Positions 43,300-51,846 of a DNA stretch of 64,000 nucleotides are shown here, piece after piece. The DNA comes from JAGRGG01 sp965217265 (GTDB lineage: Bacteria; Pseudomonadota; Alphaproteobacteria; Geminicoccales; Geminicoccaceae), in the NCBI GenBank assembly GCA_965217265.1, contig CBDCHP010000011.1, forward strand, positions 62,001-126,000, written 5' to 3'. How positions within the stretch are numbered: position 1 is the first letter of the stretch; each line of letters starts with the position of its first letter. The notes under the pieces are model-generated. The model did no database searches. It saw only the letters and a list, made by a program, of their open reading frames with translations, and was not told the origin of the DNA. The position numbers and the translations under genes are program-made.

Positions 43300-43956
43300 C
43301 TAAACCATCCCCGCCGCGATCAGCGACCGTCCGGCCGCCGGCTTGGCGTCGGCGGGGCGAAGGTAAACCGGGGCGATCTCGAACCCGGACACCGCCGCGA
43401 CGCCGTCCAGGGCAACGGCACCGACGTGGCAGGCGTCGTGGGCGAGGCTCACAGCCTCGATTTGCCCCGGTGCCGCGGCCACGACCGCGTCGGCGGCCGG
43501 GCCGACGACGAGGCGGGCTTCGATCGCCGCCGGATCCAGCGCCGCCGGATCGCCCACGGGCTTGCCTTGCACGTCGAAAGATTGGGCGTAGACCTCGCCG
43601 CGGCCGGCCGGGACGACGGCGACGAACGGCCGTTCCCGCACAGGGTCCCGCGCCGCCCGCGCCAGGGCCGACAGCGTGCCGACCGGGTGAACGTCGAGGC
43701 GAAGCGCGAGGCTCAAGCCCTTGGCCGCCGCGACGGCGACGCGAACGCCGGTGAAGCTTCCAGGACCGACCGCGACCGCGATGGCGCCTAGATCCGCCGG
43801 TCGAACCCTGGCCTCGGCCAACGCCGCCTCGATCAGCGGCACGAGCATGTCGGCGCGCTCGGCACCTCCTTGAGACGCGAGCACGCGGCCGTCCGGGTCG
43901 AGAACGGCGGCCGAGGCGCCGGGCACGCCGGCGTCGATGGCGAGCAGCGGCCCCAC
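43300..43956 (-). CDS. tsaB: tRNA t6A synthesis accessory protein TsaB
   Basis: 218 residues from GTG 43956, 5 nt after the nfuA stop. N-terminal LLAIDAGVPGASAAVL, then AVGPGSFTGVRVAVAAAKGLSLAL, the ASKHA signature of the TsaB branch. It partners TsaD in adding threonylcarbamoyl to tRNA A37. The gene is in line with nfuA and rimI as in many Alphaproteobacteria. Confidence 0.92.
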   Translation of the reverse strand: MGPLLAIDAGVPGASAAVLDPDGRVLASQGGAERADMLVPLIEAALAEARVRPADLGAIAVAVGPGSFTGVRVAVAAAKGLSLALRLDVHPVGTLSALARAARDPVRERPFVAVVPAGRGEVYAQSFDVQGKPVGDPAALDPAAIEARLVVGPAADAVVAAAPGQIEAVSLAHDACHVGAVALDGVAAVSGFEIAPVYLRPADAKPAAGRSLIAAGMV

Positions 43957-43961
43957 CCCGG

Positions 43962-44516
43962 TCAGGCGACGGCGCGGACCTCGACCACGTCGGGGACGTA
44001 GTACTTCAACAGGTTCTCGATGCCGTTCTTGAGGGTGATGACCGAACTCGGGCAGCCGGCGCAAGCGCCTTGCATGTGCAGGTAGACGACGCCGCGATCG
44101 AAGCCGTGGAAGACGATGTCGCCGCCGTCCTGCGCCACGGCCGGGCGCACGCGGGTGTCGATCAGTTCGCGGATCTGGCGCACGGTCGGGTCGTCGTCCG
44201 CCGCCGCCTCGCCGCTGAGCGAAACGCCGGGCTTCACGGCCGGATCGCCCGAGAGGTAGTGCTCCATGATGGCGCCGAGCACCGCCGGCTTCATCAAGTA
44301 CCAGTCCTGGTCGTCGGTCTTGGTGACGCTGATGAAGTCGCTCCCCAGATAGACGCCGCTGACGCCCTCGCAGGCGAACACGCGCTCGGCGAGCGGCGAG
44401 ACGCGCGCCGCCTCATTCGGGTCGCGCAACTCCAGCGTGTCCTCGGCGAGAACGGTCTGGCCCGGCAGGAACTTGAGCGTGGCCGGGTTCGGGGTCTGCT
44501 CGGTCTGAATGAACAT
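43962..44516 (-). CDS. NfuA-type iron-sulfur cluster carrier (NifU family)
   Basis: 184 residues. The N-terminal Nfu_N domain begins MFIQTEQTPNPATLKFLPG, and the C-terminal NifU domain (about 105-184) has IRELIDTRVRPAVAQDGGDIVF and the cluster-binding CAGCPSS. It delivers assembled Fe-S clusters to target proteins in the cytoplasm. The neighbours trpS upstream and tsaB-rimI downstream match the alphaproteobacterial order, but the universal stress gene often between trpS and nfuA is absent. Confidence 0.94.
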   Translation of the reverse strand: MFIQTEQTPNPATLKFLPGQTVLAEDTLELRDPNEAARVSPLAERVFACEGVSGVYLGSDFISVTKTDDQDWYLMKPAVLGAIMEHYLSGDPAVKPGVSLSGEAAADDDPTVRQIRELIDTRVRPAVAQDGGDIVFHGFDRGVVYLHMQGACAGCPSSVITLKNGIENLLKYYVPDVVEVRAVA

Positions 44517-44599
44517 GGGGCGGCACCGTTTGCGCGGGGGGTTGAATACAACTGAAGTGAACATGGGCCGGGCAAGCCCCCCCTGCAAGCCCGAATAGG

Positions 44600-45601
44600 T
44601 CAGCCGCGGCCCGGCATGAAGCCGACCGCGTCCTTGGCCTCGGCGAGTACGTCCCTGGCGATCGCCCGCGCCCGCGCCGCGCCCTCGGCCAGCCGCGCGT
44701 CGATCCGCTCCGGCTCGGCCAATAGCCGCCGCATCTCGGCCGTGATCGGCCCGAGCCGCTCGGCGGTGAGCCCCGCCAGTTCCGCCTTGAAGCCGGCGAA
44801 CGACGCGTCCTCGAAGCGCCCGGCCGCCGCCTCGGGCGTCGTCTCGGCCAAGGCGGCGTAGATGCGAAGCAAGTTCGCCGCCTCCGGCCGCGCCTCGGGC
44901 TCGTAGGTGACCCCCATGATGCTGTCCGACTTCGCCCGGCGGATCTTCATAGCAATCGCCTCGGCGTCGTCGGTCAGGCCGATGCGCGACTGCTCGGACG
45001 GGTCCGACTTCGACATCTTCTTGGTCCCGTCGCGCAGCGACATCACCCTGGCCGCCTCCGCCCCGATCACCGGCTCGGGCAGCGTGAACGTCTCGACGTT
45101 GAAGCGCCGGTTGAACGAGCCCGCGACGTCGCGCGCCAGTTCGATGTGCTGCTTTTGGTCCTCGCCGATCGGGACGTGCGTCGTTCTGTAGAGGAGGACG
45201 TCGGCCGCCTGCAGGACCGGGTAGGTGAACAGGCCGGCGGGCGCGTTCTCGCGCTGCTTGCCGGCCTTCTCCTTGAACTGGGTCATCCGGTTGAGCCAGC
45301 CCAAGGGCGTCACGCACTGCAGGAGCCAGGCAAGCTCGGCGTGCTCGGGCACGTGGCTCTGGACGAACAGGATCGAGTGTTCGGGATCGATGCCCGCCGC
45401 CATGATCGCCGCCGCCGCCTCGCGCGTGTTGCGGCGCATCGCGTCCGCGTCCTGCAACGTCGTCAGCGCGTGCAGGTCGACGACGCAGTAGACGCACGCG
45501 TAGTCGGCCTGCATCCGCACCCAATTACGTAGAGCACCCAGATAGTTGCCGAGGTGAATGCCGTGGGTCGGCTGGATGCCGGAGAAGATGCGGCCTTGCA
45601 T
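44600..45601 (-). CDS. trpS: Tryptophan--tRNA ligase
   Basis: 333 residues, normal bacterial length. Class I motifs: IFSGIQPTHGIHLGNYLGAL (HIGH-equivalent HLGN) and KKMSKSDPSEQSRIGL (KMSKS). It charges tRNA-Trp. It heads the trpS-nfuA-tsaB-rimI run. Element I lies about 63 nt upstream of its start. Confidence 0.97.
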   Translation of the reverse strand: MQGRIFSGIQPTHGIHLGNYLGALRNWVRMQADYACVYCVVDLHALTTLQDADAMRRNTREAAAAIMAAGIDPEHSILFVQSHVPEHAELAWLLQCVTPLGWLNRMTQFKEKAGKQRENAPAGLFTYPVLQAADVLLYRTTHVPIGEDQKQHIELARDVAGSFNRRFNVETFTLPEPVIGAEAARVMSLRDGTKKMSKSDPSEQSRIGLTDDAEAIAMKIRRAKSDSIMGVTYEPEARPEAANLLRIYAALAETTPEAAAGRFEDASFAGFKAELAGLTAERLGPITAEMRRLLAEPERIDARLAEGAARARAIARDVLAEAKDAVGFMPGRG

Positions 45602-45665
45602 GGGATACTCTCGACGGAAGCGGGGGCAATCTCTTGGGCGAGGACGGTGCAGGCGTCAAGCCCGG

Positions 45666-45813
45666 CACGCTTCGCGTCCGCTGACGCGGGGTCTTCTCTC
45701 TTCTCTTTTTTGCTCTTGTCCGAGGCTGGCCCTCGGCATTGAGGTCAATCTCCGCCGTTAACACTAGTAAAAATAAAGAAAAAAGCCCGCGCGGCGGCGC
45801 ACGCGAAGCGTTC
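45666..45813. repeat. Palindromic terminator element, copy I (reverse core)
   Basis: The right arm GCCCGCGCGGCGGCGCACGCGAAGCGTTC ends on the stop of the HNH gene. Core TTGTCCGAGGCTGGCCCTC then CGCCGTTAACACTAG. Left arm hairpin CGCGTC-CGCT-GACGCG followed by GGTCTTCTCTCTTCTCTTTTTTGC. It lies between two minus-strand genes, so trpS transcription starts beyond its left arm. Confidence 0.88.
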
Positions 45814-46242
45814 TCAGTAAGGCCGGTAGGGACCTGAGAACAGATCCCCCAACGCCCGGCGCATCCGGTAGGTCAGCCGGCGGCGGCGGCGGTGCTCGGT
45901 GCGGTCGTGCGTCAGGTGGCAGCGCTGGCAGAGTGCTTTGAGGTTGTCGTGGCGCGAGTTGGTCGGGTCGTGGTCGAGGTGGGCGGCGCTCAGGCTCACC
46001 CGCCACGCGCGGTGGCGGGCATACGTCTCGATGTCGGGCCAGGGGGCGGGAAAGCCCGTGTCGTCGCGCCAAGTGTCGGTCGTCGGATCGTACCAGCGCC
46101 CGTCGGGCAGTTGCCGGATCAAAGCACCGTGCGGCCGGGCGCAGACCTCGCAGCGGCCGGCGGCGCGCACGAAGCGGACGTGGCGCGAGAGGATCGGCCA
46201 GTCGATCGGGTAATAAAAGCGCAGTTCCGGGCGGATCGGCAT
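45814..46242 (-). CDS. Small HNH-type zinc-binding protein
   Basis: 142 residues. CEVC...(HLDHDPTN)...CQRCHLTHDR gives an HNH fold with a CxxC pair on each side and His residues of the catalytic site. The first section (RFYYPIDWPILSRHVRF) is shared with stand-alone HNH nucleases of phage or mobile origin. Nuclease activity is likely but its target and role are unknown. No phage or restriction gene adjoins it. Confidence 0.78.
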   Translation of the reverse strand: MPIRPELRFYYPIDWPILSRHVRFVRAAGRCEVCARPHGALIRQLPDGRWYDPTTDTWRDDTGFPAPWPDIETYARHRAWRVSLSAAHLDHDPTNSRHDNLKALCQRCHLTHDRTEHRRRRRLTYRMRRALGDLFSGPYRPY

Positions 46243-46365
46243 GGGCGCACGAATGCCACGCGCGAAGGCCTTTGGGAAGCGGGTGCTGCGGGGGGATACA
46301 AGGGTGCAGGCGCGGGTTCGATCGGGGCTGGCCCTGGTGTGAAACCTACCCTAATTTCTCGGCCC

Positions 46366-47250
46366 ATGCCCGAGCGCTACCAGGACGTCTACCCCTCGCC
46401 GCCGCTGCTCGACAGCCGGGCGCTGGCGCGGCCCACGGCGGCCGACCTCCTGACGCTCGAATATTTCGAGGCCGAGCCGGCCGCGATGCCGACGCACGTC
46501 TTCGCCCAGCACCACGTCCTCTTGAACCTGCAGGACAGGCCGCACCGGGTCGAGAACTGGCGCGACGGCGAGCATCACGATTTCATTTTCCGCCGAGACG
46601 AGATCGTCGTCACCCCGGCGGGGGTGCGCTCGGGCTGGCGCTGGCACGCGCGCTCGAAGGTGATCGTCGTCACGCTGGAGCCGAGGAAGCTGGAGCGCTT
46701 CGCCCGGCACGAGGTGGGGGTGCCGCTGAGCGACGCGCAACTCAAGGACCTGCCGCGGTTCACCGACGCCGACATCTGCCAAGCCGGCGTGCTGTTGAAA
46801 GAAGCCCTCGAGACCCGCGAGATCGGCGCCGACGTCCTGTTCGAGTCGTTCGCCCGCGTCTTCCTCGTCAAGCTGATCCGGCGCTACGGCGACCGCCACG
46901 GGGACGCGGCGGGCGCCAAGGGGCTCGGCGCCCGGCACTACAAGCGCGTGCTCGACCACGTCGCCGCCAATTTTGGCCGCACCGTCACGCTGGACGGCAT
47001 GGCGCGCGAGGCGGGCCTGAGCCCGTCGCACTTCGCGCGCCAGTTCAAGCGGACGCTGGGGCAGACCTTGATGCAGTTCGTCGCGGCCTACCGCGTCGAG
47101 CGGGCCAAGCGGCGCCTCGCCGACCCCGACGCGCCCCTGATCGACGTGGCGCGCGCCTGCGGCTTCGCCGACCAGGCCCACTTCGGCCGGGTGTTCAAGC
47201 AGGTCGAGGGGGTGACGCCGAGGGCGTACCGGGAGGCGCTGCGGGCGTAG
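46366..47250 (+). CDS. AraC-family transcriptional activator
   Basis: 294 residues from ATG 46366. An N-terminal ligand-binding region is followed by the double helix-turn-helix (about 195-290): VTLDGMAREAGLSPSHFARQFKR, and IDVARACGFADQAHFGRVFKQVEGVTPRAYR. It belongs to the group found directly upstream of a Tat-signal SDR gene, which it probably activates through the direct repeats just after its stop. Confidence 0.9.
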   Translation: MPERYQDVYPSPPLLDSRALARPTAADLLTLEYFEAEPAAMPTHVFAQHHVLLNLQDRPHRVENWRDGEHHDFIFRRDEIVVTPAGVRSGWRWHARSKVIVVTLEPRKLERFARHEVGVPLSDAQLKDLPRFTDADICQAGVLLKEALETREIGADVLFESFARVFLVKLIRRYGDRHGDAAGAKGLGARHYKRVLDHVAANFGRTVTLDGMAREAGLSPSHFARQFKRTLGQTLMQFVAAYRVERAKRRLADPDAPLIDVARACGFADQAHFGRVFKQVEGVTPRAYREALRA

Positions 47251-47252
47251 GA

Positions 47253-47287
47253 GCAAGATCGTTCAAAAACAAGGCAAGATTGTTCAA
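47253..47287 (+). promoter_or_regulatory. AraC-type direct-repeat activator site
   Basis: GCAAGATCGTTCAA (47253-47266) and GCAAGATTGTTCAA (47274-47287) differ at one base and are spaced exactly 21 bp start to start, two helical turns. They fill the gap between araC and the SDR gene, the standard arrangement for an AraC dimer binding in tandem. Confidence 0.8.
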
Positions 47288-47349
47288 TCCTCCGCGCCGC
47301 GCCCCGGCCAGATTGGGGTGTGACGAGACCCCAAGCACGGAGAACGATC

Positions 47350-48318
47350 ATGACCGATCGCGACGACGCCCCCCTCGATCCTTCCCGCCGCAACCTCCTG
47401 GGCGCCGCCGCCGTCGGCGCTGCCGCCGCCGCGACCGGCCTCGCGGCGAACCGCGCCTTGGCGCAAAGCGCAGGCGCCACCGGCCGCTTCGCCGGACGGG
47501 TCGTCCTGATCACCGGCGCCACGTCGGGCATCGGCGAGGGCACGGCGCGCGCGTTCGCCCGAGAAGGCGCCAAGGTCGCCTTCAACGGCCGCCGGGCGAA
47601 CCTCGAAGGAGGTTGAGGCGTCGATCAACGGCGACGAGGCGACGCGGGCGGCCGGTGGCGAGGCACTCTACGTCGAATCCGACGTGCGCGACGAGGAGCA
47701 GGTCCGCCGCTTCGTTCAGACCACCACCGACCGCTTCGGCACGGTCCACATCGCCTTCAACAACGCGGGCGTCGTCTTCGGCCGCGGCTCGCTCACCGGC
47801 AACGCGCCGCTCGGGCAGGTCGAGACGGCCGACTTCGACGACGTCTGGGCCACCAACACGCGCGGCCTCTTCCTCTCGATGAAGCACGAGGTGCCCGTCC
47901 TGCTCGCCAACGAGCCCTGGGCCGCTACGGCTTGCGCGGCGTCGTCGTCAACAACGCCAGCGTCTCGGCGCACGGCGGCTTTCCCGGCATCGGCCCCTAC
48001 TCGGTCAGCAAGCACGGCGTCATCGGCCTCACGCGCGGCGGCGCGCTCGACTACGGCGGCCAGGGTATTCGCGTCGTCTCGATCTCGCCGGGCGGCGTCG
48101 ACACGCCGATGCGCCGCGCCTCGATCGAGGCGCAGGGCATGGACCCCGACACCAACCCGGCGCCCAACGTCGAGCACCGCACCAACACCGTCGAGGAGAT
48201 GGCCGACGTGGTGATGTTCCTCAGCCATCCCGACGCGCCGTCCTCGATCATGGGCACCGACATCGACGTGACGATGGGCATGCTGACCGGCCCGTTCGCG
48301 CCGCCGCAGCCCGCTTGA
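47350..48318 (+). pseudogene. Tat-signal short-chain dehydrogenase, two frameshifts
   Basis: The first frame has a Tat leader (SRRNLLGAAAVGAAAAATG) and the NAD motif VVLITGATSGIGEGTARAFA, ending at 47616. The next part (VEASINGDEATRAAGGEALYV, FNNAGVVFG) is in a second frame from about 47605. The active-site part (NASVSAHGGFPGIGPYSVSKHG, with Tyr-x3-Lys) is in a third from about 47920. Both changes are single-base in G/C-rich runs. If real, the enzyme is lost while its activator and binding sites remain; if errors, it is a normal periplasmic SDR of about 320 residues. Confidence 0.8.
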
Positions 48319-48473
48319 ACCCGTCACCGCCGGCGAGGGCCGTCTGGCGTCGAGGTGGTCGCCACAGGCGCCAGAACGCCCGCTTCAACGTGGTGGCGAC
48401 GGCGCGCGCGAAACTTGCTAGGGGTCGAACAGGACCACCCTTCGGTGGACCACCGCGGCGGACGGGCGATACC

Positions 48474-49694
48474 ATGCGCGAGACCCCCGGGAGCCGAGCG
48501 CCGGGCAAGTCGTCCCTGTTCGTCCTGCTCGCCGCAGCGACGCTCACCGTCATGGCGGGTGCGACGATCTCGCCCTCGTTGCCGGGCCTCCTGGCGCATT
48601 TCGCCGACGATCCGCGCGCCGACGTGCTGGTGCCGCTGATCCTGACGGCACCGGGCCTCGCCATCGCCCTCAGCGCGCCGCTCGCCGGCATTCTCTTGGA
48701 TCGCCTCTCGAAGCGCGCCGTGCTCGCCGCCGCGATCGTGCTCTACGCGCTCGCCGGCTCCTCCGGGCTTTACTTGAGTTCGCTCGACGCCATCCTGGTC
48801 GGGCGGCTCGTCCTCGGCGTCGCCGTCGGCACGATCATGACGGCCTCGCTCGCCCTCGTCGCCGACCTCTACCAGGGGAGCGAGCGCGAGCGCGTGATGG
48901 GCTGGCAGGGGGCGGCGATGAGCTTCGGCGGCGTCCTGTTCGTCGGCGTCGGCGGCCTGCTCGGCGAGATCGGCTGGCGCGGGCCGTTCGCCGTCTACCT
49001 CGCACCGCTGGCGCTGGCGTGGCTGGCCCTGCGCGCCTTGCCGGCCCGTCCGCTCGACGTCGAGGAGGCCCCGCCCGGCGCCGCGTCCCCCGCCGCCGCG
49101 CCGTTTCCCTGGCGGCACGCCTTCGCCCTCTACCTCTTGGCGGGCACGTCGATGCTCACCTTCTACGTCGTGCCGACGCTGATCCCCTTCGTCGTCGAGG
49201 GCCTCGTCGGCACCGCAGGCACCGCCCTCCTGGCGGGGGTGGCGATCGGCGTCACGACGCTCGCCGCCGGCCTCGTCTCGATGCAATACCAGCGCATCCG
49301 GGCACGGGTCTCGCCGCCGACGATCGCGGCCCTCGGCTTTGCCGGCATCGCCGCGGGCTTTGCCGGCATCGCCGCCGAACCGGGCTTCGCCGTCCTCCTG
49401 GCGGCGCTGGCCGTCGCCGGGGCGGGTGCCGGCACCATCATGCCCAACAATAATTCCTGGCTGCTGTCGCGCGTGCCCGAGCCCGTGCGCGGGCGGGCGT
49501 CGGGCGGCATGACGGCTGCCCTGTTCCTCGGCCAGTTCGCCTGCGGCTTCGTCGGACCCGTCCTCGTCTCCGTGGGCGGGCTGAACTTCGTCTACCTCGC
49601 GATGGGCGTCCTCGCCGCGACGCTCGCGGTCGTCCTCGCCCTCGTCGCCACCCTCACGGCGGCCGATCCCCCGGCCTTGACGGAGACGCCCTAG
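48474..49694 (+). CDS. Major facilitator superfamily transporter
   Basis: 406 residues from ATG 48474. Twelve predicted helices, with the loop 2-3 motif GILLDRLSKRAVL (A-type GxLxDRxGRR variant) and TASLALVADLYQG. It resembles drug/H+ antiporters of the DHA1 group. The substrate is unknown. Its stop overlaps the convergent esterase gene by 4 nt, leaving no terminator space between them. Confidence 0.85.
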   Translation: MRETPGSRAPGKSSLFVLLAAATLTVMAGATISPSLPGLLAHFADDPRADVLVPLILTAPGLAIALSAPLAGILLDRLSKRAVLAAAIVLYALAGSSGLYLSSLDAILVGRLVLGVAVGTIMTASLALVADLYQGSERERVMGWQGAAMSFGGVLFVGVGGLLGEIGWRGPFAVYLAPLALAWLALRALPARPLDVEEAPPGAASPAAAPFPWRHAFALYLLAGTSMLTFYVVPTLIPFVVEGLVGTAGTALLAGVAIGVTTLAAGLVSMQYQRIRARVSPPTIAALGFAGIAAGFAGIAAEPGFAVLLAALAVAGAGAGTIMPNNNSWLLSRVPEPVRGRASGGMTAALFLGQFACGFVGPVLVSVGGLNFVYLAMGVLAATLAVVLALVATLTAADPPALTETP

Positions 49695-50656
49695 CCCACC
49701 CCGGCGAGCCCCGCCGTCGCGGCCAGCGGTTCGCGGGCATGCTCCTTGAAGAAGCGCAGCATTTCCTCGCTCGCGTCGGGGCCCTTGGCGTCGGCGAAGC
49801 TCCCGGCCGGGTTGCCGCCGGCCCAGGCGTGGCCCAGCCCCTCGACCCGCCAGGACTCGCACGGCGAGCGCCCTTGTGCGTCGCGGTAGCGGGTGCGAAC
49901 GTAGGCCCGCCCGGCGGGGGCCCGGCCCGCCTCGACCTCAAGCCGCAGCGCCTCGGCGCCGAACTGGCGCAGGACCTGCACGGCGTTGATCGGGTTGACC
50001 ACCTCGTCCGCGTCGCCGTGGAACAGGATCAAGGGCGCCACCGGCCCGAACGGGGCCAGAGCCCCCGGCGCCCCGTGCCGCATCGCCGTGAACGCGCCCG
50101 TGACCCCGCGCGCCGCCCCGCGCGGCAGCCCCGAATGGACGCCCACCGCCGCGAACAGGTCGGGGTGGGTCTGGCCCAGGATCGCCGCCATCGCGCCCCC
50201 GGCCGAGAGCCCGGCGGCGTAGACCTTGGCCCCGTCCAGGCCGTGGCGCGCGACGACCTCGGCCGCGATCCCGGCCAGGATCGCGGGCTCGCCGCCGCCG
50301 CGGCGCTGGTTCGCCGGCTCGTACCACCCCCAGCAGCGCTTGGGGTTCACCCGCTTCGGCTGCTCGGGGTAGGCGACGACGAACCCCTCCAACTCGGCCA
50401 AGCGGTTCATCCGCGTGCCGAGCGCGAAGTCGTCCGGGTTCTGCAAGCAGCCGTGCAGCATCACCAGCAGCGGCCGCCCCCGCGCCGGCCCGCCCGACGG
50501 CAAATAGAGCCGGTAGCGCCGCTTGCCGTATGCGCCCTTGTGGACGTGCCACGCGAACGACGCCGGCTCATGATCGGGCCGGCCCGCCTTGGGAGGCGCC
50601 GCGACGAGGGCGCGGAGCTTCCGCAGCCAACCCTTTAGTTTTGCACCGAGCGTCAT
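49691..50656 (-). CDS. PHB depolymerase-family esterase (Esterase_phd)
   Basis: 321 residues. alpha/beta-hydrolase with oxyanion region LLVMLHGCLQNPDDFALGTRMN, nucleophile elbow AGLSAGGAMA, Asp in LILFHGDADEVVNP and His in GLGHAWAGG. CWGWYEPANQRRG is typical of this family, which covers polyhydroxybutyrate depolymerases and feruloyl-type esterases. No clear signal peptide is seen, so it may act on intracellular polymer. Confidence 0.87.
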   Translation of the reverse strand: MTLGAKLKGWLRKLRALVAAPPKAGRPDHEPASFAWHVHKGAYGKRRYRLYLPSGGPARGRPLLVMLHGCLQNPDDFALGTRMNRLAELEGFVVAYPEQPKRVNPKRCWGWYEPANQRRGGGEPAILAGIAAEVVARHGLDGAKVYAAGLSAGGAMAAILGQTHPDLFAAVGVHSGLPRGAARGVTGAFTAMRHGAPGALAPFGPVAPLILFHGDADEVVNPINAVQVLRQFGAEALRLEVEAGRAPAGRAYVRTRYRDAQGRSPCESWRVEGLGHAWAGGNPAGSFADAKGPDASEEMLRFFKEHAREPLAATAGLAGVG

Positions 50657-50770
50657 GGCACCGTCGTTTTGTTGCGTTGCAGCAAGCCAACCTAACCGGC
50701 TTTCTCGATAACGCCACGGCCGCGCGGCCGTTGCATCGCTTTGCCGCCAAGGCTGTGACCTTCGTGCAAA

Positions 50771-50813
50771 GGCGATGCCGGCGCTTGGCAGGGGTGCGGC
50801 ATCGCCCTAGGGT
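50771..50813 (+). promoter_or_regulatory. Promoter with overlapping inverted-repeat operator before dgcN
   Basis: -35 TTGGCA (50785-50790), 17-bp spacer, -10 TAGGGT (50808-50813). A perfect inverted repeat GGCGATGCCG-16-CGGCATCGCC (50771-50780 and 50797-50806) straddles the -35, with its second arm in the spacer. This geometry suits a repressor. A perfect palindrome ACGGCCGCGCGGCCGT also lies at 50716-50731. Confidence 0.6.
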
Positions 50814-50853
50814 CTCGCCGCGAAGCCCGACGAACATAAGGCCACCCAAGCCC

Positions 50854-51846
50854 ATGCAGCCCCCCTACCTCCTCTTCTTAGGCGACGTGCAAGACCAGCT
50901 CGCGGCCAAGACGGCGCAGGGCATCGTCCACTGGCGCCCGGACTGGGTCGTCGGCCAGATCCGGCTCAAGGGCTGCAAGGCCGACGTCGGCGTGCCCGAC
51001 GCGACGATCGAGGAAGCGGCGGCGAAGGGGGTCAAGACCCTCGTCGTCGGCGTGGTAAACTCGGGCGGCACCATGCCCGGACATTGGGCCGAGACGATCG
51101 TGGCCGCGATCGGGGCCGGCATGGACGTGATGGGCGGGCTGCACATGCGCCTCGGCTCGGTGCCGGCGATCAAGGAAGCCGCCGAGGCGAAGGGTGCGGA
51201 ACTCCTCGACGTTCGCCACCCGACCCAGACGTTCAAGACCGGCACCGGGGTGAAGCGCTCCGGCAAGCGCGTGCTCGCCGTCGGCACCGACTGCTCGGTT
51301 GGCAAGAAGTACACTGCCCTCGCGCTCGAAAAGACCCTGAAGGCGCGCGACCGCAAGGCCGACTTTCGCGCCACGGGCCAGACCGGGATCATGATCGCCA
51401 CGCGCGGCGTCGCGATCGACGCCCTCGCCGCCGACTTCATCTCAGGCGCGGTCGAGTGGCTGAGCCCCGACAACGACGACGACCACTACGATTGCATCGA
51501 GGGCCAGGGCTCCCTCTTCCACCCCGCGTTCGCCGGGGTCAGCCTCGGCCTCCTGCACGGCGCCCAGCCCGACCACCTGATCTTGTGCCACGAGCCGACC
51601 CGAACGCACATGCGCGGCCTGCCGCACCAGCCGCTGCCGGGCCTGAGAGAATGCCTCGACTTGAACCTCCACCTCGCCAAGCTCACCAACCCCGCCGTCC
51701 AACCGCTCGGCGTCTCGATCAACACCGCCGCCCTCTCGGCCGAGGAGGCCGAGGAATACCTGAAGTCGGTCGAGGACGAGCTTGGCCTGCCGAGCGTCGA
51801 TCACTTCCTCACCAGCATGGACAAAATCGCGGATGCGCTGCCTTGA
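50854..51846 (+). CDS. dgcN: D-glutamate N-acetyltransferase-like protein DgcN (DUF1611)
   Basis: 330 residues. DUF1611 fold with an N-terminal Rossmann-like part (LLFLGDVQDQLAAKTAQG) and a P-loop-like segment VGTDCSVGKKYTALAL, followed by TGQTGIMIATRG and DHYDCIEGQGSLFHPA. DgcN proteins acetylate D-glutamate for use as carbon and nitrogen source, working with the racemase DgcA. The adjacent dgcA overlapping by 4 nt supports this assignment over other DUF1611 roles. Confidence 0.82.
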   Translation: MQPPYLLFLGDVQDQLAAKTAQGIVHWRPDWVVGQIRLKGCKADVGVPDATIEEAAAKGVKTLVVGVVNSGGTMPGHWAETIVAAIGAGMDVMGGLHMRLGSVPAIKEAAEAKGAELLDVRHPTQTFKTGTGVKRSGKRVLAVGTDCSVGKKYTALALEKTLKARDRKADFRATGQTGIMIATRGVAIDALAADFISGAVEWLSPDNDDDHYDCIEGQGSLFHPAFAGVSLGLLHGAQPDHLILCHEPTRTHMRGLPHQPLPGLRECLDLNLHLAKLTNPAVQPLGVSINTAALSAEEAEEYLKSVEDELGLPSVDHFLTSMDKIADALP

